A DNA stretch of 5,302 nt from Candidatus Berkelbacteria bacterium (lineage in GTDB: Bacteria > Patescibacteriota > UBA1384 > VFKW01), in assembly GCA_009885355.1 (NCBI GenBank), contig VFKW01000125.1:1-5302 (forward strand), given 5' to 3'. Positions 1 to 4,363 of the stretch are shown in pieces. Numbering within the stretch: position 1 is the first letter of the stretch; each line of letters starts with the position of its first letter. A model generated the notes under the pieces. The model worked only from the letters and a program-made list of their open reading frames with translations, did not search any database and had not been told where the DNA came from. The position numbers were made by a program, and so were the translations under genes.

Positions 1-343
1 TAAATTTAATGCGTTTTTTAATTGTCTCAAAATTGGTCAACATTCCACCCAGCCATCGATAGCTGACATATGGCATGTCTGCTTTTTTTGCATGATTGAT
101 GATAATATCTTGAGCCTGTCTCTTTGTCCCGACAATCATCAAAGTCTTACCTTCAGAAGCGATTTTATCAATATATTTCAAAGCCTCAGCTAGCAATTCC
201 TGTGTTTTTTCCAAATTGATAACATAAATTTGATCCTTGATCATGTAAGTATATTGACGTGATTTAGGATATGAACGCTCTTTTTTATGTCCGAAATGAG
301 CGCCAGCTTCCAATAATTCTTTTAAAGTAGGTAATTCAATCAT
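1..343 (-). CDS. rpsB: 30S ribosomal protein uS2, N-terminal part (runs off the left edge)
   Basis: Small-subunit ribosomal protein uS2, which binds the 16S rRNA head/platform region and is needed for S1 docking and initiation in bacteria. The first 114 residues are present and the gene continues beyond position 1; a full bacterial S2 is usually 225-260 residues. Visible family motifs are LLEAGAHFGHKK near residues 10-21, INLEKT near 42-47, LMIVGTKRQAQ near 68-78 and YRWLGGMLTNF near 95-105, all in the expected order. The ATG is fixed by an AAGGAGA ribosome-binding site seven bases upstream. It overlaps the rpmE stop by one base (TAATG), so the two are probably co-transcribed and translationally coupled. 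The usual partner tsf cannot be seen because of the window edge. Identification is secure. Confidence 0.97.
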   Translation of the reverse strand, partial: MIELPTLKELLEAGAHFGHKKERSYPKSRQYTYMIKDQIYVINLEKTQELLAEALKYIDKIASEGKTLMIVGTKRQAQDIIINHAKKADMPYVSYRWLGGMLTNFETIKKRIKF

Positions 344-633
344 TATACATTCTCCTTTACATCGAGCGAAGTCGAGATGTCTTTATCTTCTTTTTTATCC
401 TGTTTTTTTACTTTTGGTGTTTCTTCAACATCAGATTTTTTTCCCAAACGAGCTTTAAACCTATCGACTCTACCTGCAGTATCGATTAATTTAGAAGTTC
501 CAGTATAAAAAGGATGGCAAGCATTACAAATTTCAATCTGTAAAACTTCCACAGTCGAACCTACGGTAAATTTATTGCCACAACCGCAAGTTACCTTGGT
601 TTCATAATATTTTGGGTGTATATCTTTTTTCAC
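343..633 (-). CDS. rpmE: 50S ribosomal protein bL31, zinc-binding (C+) type with a long charged tail
   Basis: Ribosomal protein bL31, which bridges the large and small subunits at the central protuberance. The N-terminus KKDIHPKYYETKVTCGCG, the zinc-ligand pattern C16-x-C18 and C36-x-x-C39, and CHPFYTGTSKL followed by GRVDRFKARLGK are diagnostic of the zinc-containing form. The start is GTG: GGAG at 639-642 is correctly spaced, and the two upstream ATGs are in other frames. The core ends near residue 66. A further 30-residue tail, rich in Lys, Glu and Asp, makes the protein 96 residues, against roughly 66-80 in most bacteria. The tail end, residues 85-92 (DISTSLDV), is encoded by a palindromic repeat. 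rpmE heads the rpsB transcript and diverges from prfA; in many other bacteria rpmE is co-directional with prfA. Confidence 0.97.
   Translation of the reverse strand: MKKDIHPKYYETKVTCGCGNKFTVGSTVEVLQIEICNACHPFYTGTSKLIDTAGRVDRFKARLGKKSDVEETPKVKKQDKKEDKDISTSLDVKENV
351..357 (-). promoter_or_regulatory. Ribosome-binding site of rpsB inside the end of rpmE
   Basis: The minus strand reads AAGGAGA here, seven bases before the rpsB ATG. The site lies within the last codons of rpmE and starts directly after a palindromic element at 358-381. An RNA hairpin formed by that element would sit just 5' of the site and could affect its access. Confidence 0.8.
358..381. repeat. Palindromic element within the 3' end of rpmE
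   Basis: The plus strand reads ACATCGAGCGAAGTCGAGAT, then GT. Outer arms ACATC (359-363) and GATGT (376-380) pair, and inner TCGA copies at 362-365 and 372-375 can pair instead, leaving a two-base bulge. It lies in frame in rpmE (residues 85-92) and ends one base from the rpsB ribosome-binding site. It resembles the TCGACTTCGCTCGA dispersed palindromes I recall from environmental genomes. Only one copy is in this window, so its dispersed nature is inferred from memory. Confidence 0.55.
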
Positions 634-662
634 ATCATCTCCATTTTTTACAATTAATTAAA

Positions 663-680
663 TGCCGAATCAAGCCGGCA
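663..680 (-). promoter_or_regulatory. Small hairpin in the rpmE leader
   Basis: TGCCG at 663-667 and CGGCA at 676-680 are perfect inverted copies with an eight-base loop, located in the probable 5' untranslated region of rpmE. A second possible stem is ATCTA (691-695) with TAGAT (711-715), though its distal arm reaches into the -10 box. Bacterial rpmE is known to be autoregulated through its leader in E. coli; a similar role here is only a guess. Confidence 0.3.
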
Positions 681-713
681 AACATAAGTAATCTAAATTT
701 TTCTAACAACTAG

Positions 714-742
714 ATTTTACCACAAGAAAAAATTTCTTGCAA
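714..742 (-). promoter_or_regulatory. Predicted sigma-70 promoter for rpmE-rpsB
   Basis: On the minus strand TTGCAA (737-742) is a -35-like box and TAAAAT (714-719) a -10-like box (five of six consensus bases). The spacer is exactly 17 bases. Transcription would begin near 707, giving a leader of about 74 bases before the GTG start. No better candidate was seen between it and the gene. Confidence 0.55.
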
Positions 743-763
743 GAGCAATGACAATAAAAATCC

Positions 764-810
764 AAATTTCAAATTTCAAATGTCAAACCAGTGTCAAATG
801 ACCAAAATTT
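764..810. repeat. A/T-rich heptad tandem repeat in the divergent intergenic region
   Basis: Seven-base units AAATTTC, AAATTTC and AAATGTC run head to tail at 764-784. They are followed by degenerate related sequence (GTGTCAAATGACC, then AAAATTT) up to about 810. The rest, to about 850, is A-rich with no open frame or structure I can support. This type of 'aaatttcaaa' spacer is one I remember from repeat-rich environmental bacterial genomes. It is non-coding here. Confidence 0.6.
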
Positions 811-860
811 AAAAATACAAAAAAACAAATCCCAAGTTTTAGCCTGCATTCCACCAGATA

Positions 861-880
861 AACCTGCCGGCAGGCAGGTT
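861..880. repeat. GC-rich palindromic element
   Basis: The segment AACCTGCCGGCAGGCAGGTT holds the perfect palindrome CCTGCCGGCAGG (863-874) followed by a second CAGG. If one CAGG copy is ignored, AACCTGCC pairs completely with GGCAGGTT. No T-run follows, so it is unlikely to be an intrinsic terminator. The sequence type resembles a CCTGCCGGCAGGCAGG repeat that I recall as common in Patescibacteria. Confidence 0.65.
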
Positions 881-902
881 TTGAGTTACTTAAATATTAC
901 TA

Positions 903-926
903 GCCCCAACGGGGCCCCTTCGGGGC
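903..926. repeat. Twin alternative hairpins, GCCCC/GGGGC
   Basis: Two adjacent hairpins share a base pair region: GCCCC-AAC-GGGGC (903-915) and GCCCC-TTC-GGGGC (914-926). The outermost arms can also pair, and the middle GGGGCCCC is itself palindromic, so several mutually exclusive folds exist. No T-tract follows on either strand. It sits between the palindrome at 861-880 and the 8-base tandem array, as part of a composite repeat block upstream of prfA. Confidence 0.65.
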
Positions 927-932
927 TTATTG

Positions 933-964
933 CTTACCAGCTTACCAGCTTATCAGCTTACTAG
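933..964. repeat. 8-base tandem repeat (CTTACCAG)n
   Basis: Four head-to-tail units: CTTACCAG, CTTACCAG, CTTATCAG, CTTACTAG, followed by a degenerate fifth, CTTCGCTAG (965-973). The array ends two bases before the proposed -35 box of prfA. A degenerate relative (cttaccaacttat) occurs next to hairpins at 2878-2890, so the same repeat combination appears in both intergenic gaps flanking prfA-prmC. Confidence 0.8.
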
Positions 965-975
965 CTTCGCTAGGA

Positions 976-1004
976 TTGATTTTTCCTCACTTTTCTGTTA
1001 CAAT
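976..1004 (+). promoter_or_regulatory. Predicted sigma-70 promoter for prfA-prmC, near-leaderless
   Basis: TTGATT (976-981) matches four of six -35 bases and TACAAT (999-1004) matches five of six -10 bases. The spacer is exactly 17 bases. Transcription would start near 1010-1013, while the prfA ATG is at 1015, leaving almost no leader. There is no Shine-Dalgarno sequence before that ATG, which agrees with leaderless translation. Confidence 0.55.
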
Positions 1005-1014
1005 TATCATTGTT

Positions 1015-1920
1015 ATGAACGATTTAAAAGAAATACAAAAACAACTCGAGGAAGCCAAGCAGCTTTTCTCCTCCACCGAAGACCGCGAGCTTCGTCTTTT
1101 GGCAAAAGAAGAAATCGAGCGACTCCAAAAAGAACTCGACGCCATCAACCCTATCAATCAAAAAAACGTTATTTTAGAAGTCCGCTCCGGTACCGGCGGA
1201 AATGAAGCCGAGCTTTTCGCAGGCGAACTCTTCCGCATGTACTCTAGATTAGCCGAAAGAAAGCGCTGGAAAATGCAAATACTTGATTCCAATCAAAGCG
1301 AACTTGGCGGCATCAGATCTATTGTCGCCGAAATCAGCGGTCAAAATGTTTATCAATACCTTCGTTACGAAGGCGGCGTTCACCGTGTGCAGCGCATTCC
1401 AAAAACTGAAAAATCCGGCCGCATCCACACCTCAGCCGCTTCAGTCGTTGTCATGCCCAAAGCCGACGAACTCGACGTAGAAGTCAGAACCGAAGATATC
1501 CGCATCGACGTTTACCGCGCCTCGGGAAAAGGCGGCCAAGGAGTTAATACAACAGACTCCGCTGTCCGCATCACCCACCTTCCAACTGGCATCGTTGTTA
1601 CCTGCCAAGATGAACGCTCTCAACTCAAAAACAAAGCCAAAGCCATGGACGTTTTACGTTCTCGCCTCTTATCTGAAAGACAAAACCAGCAGGAAAACGA
1701 GACAGGCAACGCCCGCCGATTAATGATCGGATCAGGTGATCGCTCCGAGAAAATTCGCACCTACAACTTCCCTCAAGATCGTATCACCGACCACCGCATC
1801 AACCAATCATGGTATAAAATTGAAAAAATCCTCGAAGGCGAGCTCGACCCGATCGTCGATCAATTAACCTCTGAAGATCTAAAAGATCAAATTGGCATCT
1901 ATGAAAACTACACTATCTAA
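1015..1920 (+). CDS. prfA: Peptide chain release factor 1 with shortened N-terminal domain
   Basis: RF1 recognises UAA and UAG in the ribosomal A site and triggers peptide release. In this 301-residue product the codon-reading tripeptide is P129-K-T131 (the PxT motif of RF1, as opposed to SPF of RF2). The catalytic GGQ is residues 173-175 in SGKGGQGVNTTDSA, followed by ITHLPTGIVVTCQDERSQ, IGSGDRSEKIRTYNFPQ and TDHRIN. From GGQ to the C-terminus the length matches E. coli RF1, but the N-terminal side is about 60 residues shorter than the 360-residue E. coli protein; only one helical pair of domain 1 remains (residues 1-43). I chose ATG 1015: the in-frame TTG at 976 adds a non-homologous hydrophobic stretch and overlaps the likely promoter. 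The stop lies inside prmC (20-base overlap). Confidence 0.96.
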   Translation: MNDLKEIQKQLEEAKQLFSSTEDRELRLLAKEEIERLQKELDAINPINQKNVILEVRSGTGGNEAELFAGELFRMYSRLAERKRWKMQILDSNQSELGGIRSIVAEISGQNVYQYLRYEGGVHRVQRIPKTEKSGRIHTSAASVVVMPKADELDVEVRTEDIRIDVYRASGKGGQGVNTTDSAVRITHLPTGIVVTCQDERSQLKNKAKAMDVLRSRLLSERQNQQENETGNARRLMIGSGDRSEKIRTYNFPQDRITDHRINQSWYKIEKILEGELDPIVDQLTSEDLKDQIGIYENYTI

Positions 1921-2833
1921 TCTCCTGTCTTGGGGAACAAAAGAACTAAAATCCGCCAATATCCCAAACCCTCAAAGAGAAGCCAATCTCCTTGCCGAGT
2001 TTATCCTGGAAAAAAATCCCCTTCTTCTCGATCCTCAAACCATAATTCCTGTAGTACAAACTAAAAAATTTCAAAAGTCTATTCATCGCCGCTCCACCCA
2101 CGAACCTTTCGCCTATATTACAGGTGAAGTAATATTTTGTAATCATAAAATCCAAGTCAACAAACACACCCTCATCCCTCGCCCCGAAACCGAGATCTTG
2201 GTAGATTTAATTACTAATTACCTTTCATGTTTGAAAATTGAAAATTTTAAATTGAAAATTATTGAAGTAGGTACCGGCTCCGGAGCCATCTCAATTGCCT
2301 TGGCAAGCAAATTTCCAGATCTAAATATCACCGCCACCGACAAATACACCCAAACCTTAAAACAAGCACAAAAAAATATCGACTATCTTCTCAAGGAATG
2401 TCATCCCGACCTTAGTGGAGGGATCGGTTCTCTTTCAATAGACGACATCAAAGATCCAGCCAGTCAAACAACTAATCAAATCACTCTCATAAAAGGCGAT
2501 CTTCTATCCCCTTTCAATGATAATTCCCTAGATATCATCATCGCCAATCTCCCATATATCCCAGAAAATATCCAAAACCAGATCGACTCTACCGTCAAAG
2601 ACTTTGAACCATACAACGCCCTCTTTTCCGGTCCCGACGGCCTCGATCTTATCAATAAACTTCTAAAACAAGCCCGATCTAAAATCAAGCCAAAGGGCGT
2701 AATTTTCCTCGAGATCTGGCCCACCCAAACCGAAGCAATCAAAAATCTAGCACAAAAATACTGGCCAACCAGTCAAATCATCTTCCATCCTGATCTAGAA
2801 GGCACAACAAGATTCGCCCAAATAAACCTATAA
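1901..2833 (+). CDS. prmC: Release factor glutamine N5-methyltransferase PrmC (HemK)
   Basis: SAM-dependent methyltransferase that methylates the glutamine of the GGQ motif in RF1 and RF2; it is encoded here directly after its substrate. From ATG 1901 it is 310 residues. Visible are the N-terminal helical domain (1-75), the family signature LIPRPETEILVD (91-102), SAM motif I VGTGSGAIS (123-131), acidic D147, a hydrophobic strand leading to N216-L-P-Y219, and SGPDGLDLINKLL (243-255). The substrate-binding motif is NLPY rather than the usual NPPY, and LEIW (270-273) replaces the usual LEIG. Between D147 and the GD pair near 199-200 there are about 26 more residues than in E. coli PrmC; the extra part includes repeat-derived residues 167-175. 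No Shine-Dalgarno is seen, so translation is probably coupled to prfA. A TTG at 1892 is a less likely start. Confidence 0.94.
   Translation: MKTTLSNLLSWGTKELKSANIPNPQREANLLAEFILEKNPLLLDPQTIIPVVQTKKFQKSIHRRSTHEPFAYITGEVIFCNHKIQVNKHTLIPRPETEILVDLITNYLSCLKIENFKLKIIEVGTGSGAISIALASKFPDLNITATDKYTQTLKQAQKNIDYLLKECHPDLSGGIGSLSIDDIKDPASQTTNQITLIKGDLLSPFNDNSLDIIIANLPYIPENIQNQIDSTVKDFEPYNALFSGPDGLDLINKLLKQARSKIKPKGVIFLEIWPTQTEAIKNLAQKYWPTSQIIFHPDLEGTTRFAQINL
2231..2258 (+). repeat. Heptad A/T repeat inside prmC
   Basis: Seven-base units TTGAAAA (2231-2237), TTGAAAA (2238-2244), TTTTAAA (2245-2251) and TTGAAAA (2252-2258) run in tandem within the coding sequence. They encode residues from about 111 to 120 (LKIENFKLKI), the linker between the N-terminal domain and SAM motif I. 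The period and base content echo the non-coding heptad array at 764-784. Confidence 0.6.
2400..2425 (+). repeat. Degenerate palindromic element inserted in frame in prmC
   Basis: Arms ATCCC (2403-2407) and GGGAT (2420-2424) flank GACCTTAGTGGA. The whole segment starts GTCATCCCGACC and ends GGAGGGATC. It encodes roughly residues 167-175 (CHPDLSGGI), inside a stretch (about 165-190) that has no counterpart in E. coli PrmC. The pattern GTCATCCCGA...GGAGGGATC resembles a dispersed palindromic repeat that I recall from environmental bacterial genomes; only this copy is in the window. Confidence 0.5.
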
Positions 2834-2842
2834 TTTCACAAT

Positions 2843-2875
2843 AAAAAATGACCTCATCGCGAGGTCATTTTTTTT
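2843..2875. terminator. Bidirectional intrinsic terminator between prmC and htrA
   Basis: Stem TGACCTC (2849-2855), five-base loop ATCGC, and stem GAGGTCA (2861-2867) are followed by eight T residues (2868-2875) and preceded by six A residues (2843-2848). The hairpin therefore has a U-tract on either strand. It starts 9 bases after the prmC stop and lies 59 bases beyond the htrA stop, as expected for shared termination of convergent transcripts. Confidence 0.92.
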
Positions 2876-2877
2876 AA

Positions 2878-2921
2878 CTTACCAACTTATCCCGCCGCAG
2901 CGGGACCCCGCCAACCGGCGG
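2878..2921. repeat. Composite repeat block: CTTACCAA/CTTAT plus two GC hairpins
   Basis: A degenerate copy of the 8-base repeat (cttaccaacttat, 2878-2890) leads into hairpin CCCGC-CGCA-GCGGG (2891-2904). A second hairpin, CCGCC-AACC-GGCGG (2908-2921), follows. The hairpins have no T-tract and lie 14 bases past the htrA stop. The arrangement of GC hairpins beside CTTACCA-type repeats parallels 903-964. Confidence 0.65.
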
Positions 2922-2934
2922 TGGTCAGCTGCTC

Positions 2935-4287
2935 TCACTTCATTTCTGCCAATTTCACCGTCAAAATCTTCTCTTTACGATCTCTCATCAATTTCAATTT
3001 TATCTCATCATTTGGCTGATATTTACCGAGTAACGATCTCAAAGAATTATTTTGATCAATCCGATCGCCATTCACTTCAATAATCACATCCCCCATCTGC
3101 AAACCGGCTTTTGCAGCCGGACTGTCAGGCGCAACAGCCTGTTGGCCCGAAGGAGCATAGATAAGTGCACCATAATCAACCGGTAGATTATAATTTTTTG
3201 CCAGCTGACTCGTCACAGGTACAAAACTCACACCGAGCATTGGGCGAACGATCTTACCCGAGCTCTTTACTGATTCAAGCGCATTTTTGATCGAATTTAT
3301 CGGGATAGCAAAACCCAATCCCTGATCCTGACCCTTGGCGGTATTTATTCCAACCACTTTACCCTGTAAATTAACCAGTGGACCACCACTATTACCAGGG
3401 AAAATAGAAGCATCAGTCTGGATCAAATTATCCAATTGCTCTGTCTGGCCAGTTGTCGGATCAGACGGAGAAACGGCTCGATTTTTACCAGAAACGATAC
3501 CGGCTGTGACTGAATTTTGATATTCACCCAGAGGATTACCAACCGCGATCACCCACTGACCGATCTTTAACTGATCAGAATCTCCCAGATCCGCAACCGA
3601 CAATGACCGAGCATCGATTTTCATAAATGCCAAATCATCATAAGGATCCCGCGCCAACACCGTCGCTGTATATTTTTTTCCATCAGCCAAGAACACTGTA
3701 TATGTTGCTTTTTCATCACTTACTACATGCTTGTTTGTCACGATAATTCCATCACTCGTCACGATAAAACCACTTCCCGAAGACGAACCACCTCCGCTTG
3801 AAAAACCAAAAATATCAGTACTAGATACAGCTGATTCAGCCACGATACTCACTACTGATGATTTTATCTTCTCCGAGGCAGTGATGATCGCCGAGCTCTC
3901 TTCTACTACCACTTTTTCAGTCCTAGTTCGATTAATATTTAAAGGAGAGTCCCCCTTAATCCCTAGAGCCGATCTCCATTTTGTACCGGTCGTGGTCGAA
4001 TTTAAAAAAACCAAACTTCCAATTGACCCCAAGATTCCAGCTGAAAAACCGATCCCGACCAATACCAAAAGCAGCCAAGTTCGTATCTTCGCAGACTTTT
4101 CTTTAACATCTTCCTTTGTAGAACTTTCAGATTGAATTGATCCGGAAGAATCAACTTTTTTAACCTTATTTTCAACCTTATCAATATTACCCTCGGTCAT
4201 ATCAGTATTTTTAGTCGGCTCTTTTTCAATTTTCTCCGACATATCCTCATTTTTTTCTACAATAATAACTTCAGTTGTTTTTGACAT
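2935..4287 (-). CDS. Membrane-anchored HtrA/DegP-like S1C serine protease with one PDZ domain
   Basis: Trypsin-like protease of the HtrA family, which degrades or senses misfolded proteins outside the cytoplasmic membrane. It has 450 residues: a highly charged, probably disordered cytoplasmic tail (1-68), one membrane span (about 71-95), a linker, the protease domain (about 135-345) and a PDZ domain (about 350-446). The triad is intact: H187 in VTNKHVV, D218 in DPYDDLAFMKI, and S300 in FPGNSGGPL. The oxyanion and specificity segments are normal in appearance (TAGIVSGKNR, GINTAKGQ, GLGFAIPI). The PDZ part has the ligand-loop context ALIYAPSGQQ and SPAAKAGLQMGDVIIEVNG. The ATG is supported by AAGAGGTG four to six bases upstream. 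It is last in a minus-strand run with a small membrane protein and an MscS-like channel, which suggests an envelope-stress role. It ends in TGA. The subfamily (DegP/DegQ/DegS or HtrA-C type) cannot be fixed, so I leave the symbol blank. Confidence 0.95.
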   Translation of the reverse strand: MSKTTEVIIVEKNEDMSEKIEKEPTKNTDMTEGNIDKVENKVKKVDSSGSIQSESSTKEDVKEKSAKIRTWLLLVLVGIGFSAGILGSIGSLVFLNSTTTGTKWRSALGIKGDSPLNINRTRTEKVVVEESSAIITASEKIKSSVVSIVAESAVSSTDIFGFSSGGGSSSGSGFIVTSDGIIVTNKHVVSDEKATYTVFLADGKKYTATVLARDPYDDLAFMKIDARSLSVADLGDSDQLKIGQWVIAVGNPLGEYQNSVTAGIVSGKNRAVSPSDPTTGQTEQLDNLIQTDASIFPGNSGGPLVNLQGKVVGINTAKGQDQGLGFAIPINSIKNALESVKSSGKIVRPMLGVSFVPVTSQLAKNYNLPVDYGALIYAPSGQQAVAPDSPAAKAGLQMGDVIIEVNGDRIDQNNSLRSLLGKYQPNDEIKLKLMRDRKEKILTVKLAEMK

Positions 4288-4305
4288 ATAACACCTCTTA
4301 GCAAC

Positions 4306-4354
4306 CCCCGGCTTTATTTTATTTGATTAACAATTACTATGATTTATCCCGGGG
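4306..4354. repeat. Long-range inverted repeat CCCCGG/CCGGGG upstream of htrA
   Basis: CCCCGG (4306-4311) and CCGGGG (4349-4354) are perfect inverted copies separated by 37 A/T-rich bases. They occupy the 76-base gap between the 87-residue membrane protein gene and htrA. In the transcript the pair would form a closed stem 18 bases 5' of the htrA start. No convincing promoter is visible in this gap. It may be chance. Confidence 0.3.
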
Positions 4355-4363
4355 CTAAATCGA

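Noticed and set aside
903..926. Intrinsic terminator at the GCCCC/GGGGC hairpins
   Set aside because: No T-tract follows on either strand and the site lies between divergent genes, where no transcript needs to end.
933..973. CRISPR-like array
   Set aside because: The units are 8 bases and directly contiguous, with no spacers and no cas genes nearby.
976..1014. TTG at 976 as the prfA start, adding 13 residues
   Set aside because: The added residues are hydrophobic and unlike RF1, AGGA directly abuts the TTG with no spacing, and the sequence matches a promoter better.
634..1014. tRNA or other structured RNA gene in the 381-base gap
   Set aside because: No cloverleaf, TTCRA loop or other RNA family signature was seen; the GC hairpins are short repeats.
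930..1205. Open frame overlapping the 8-base repeat and the start of prfA
   Set aside because: It is a shadow of prfA in another frame, begins in tandem repeat sequence and yields an Arg-rich product without family features.
1531..1557. GGQG in RF1 as a catalytic defect
   Set aside because: GGQ is intact, and a glycine after it is, as I recall, found in other bacterial RF1 proteins such as that of Thermus.
1892..1900. TTG at 1892 as the prmC start
   Set aside because: The ATG at 1901 gives a normal PrmC N-terminus, and three more residues add no family similarity or ribosome-binding site.
2888..2937. UGA read as glycine (code 25), extending htrA by 16 residues through the repeat block to TAA at 2888
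   Set aside because: No other gene in the window contains an internal TGA, the PDZ domain is complete at the TGA, and the extension is repeat-encoded.
3731..4135. 134-codon open frame antisense to htrA
   Set aside because: The htrA frame on the other strand has an intact catalytic triad and domains; this frame has no ribosome-binding site or recognisable motif.
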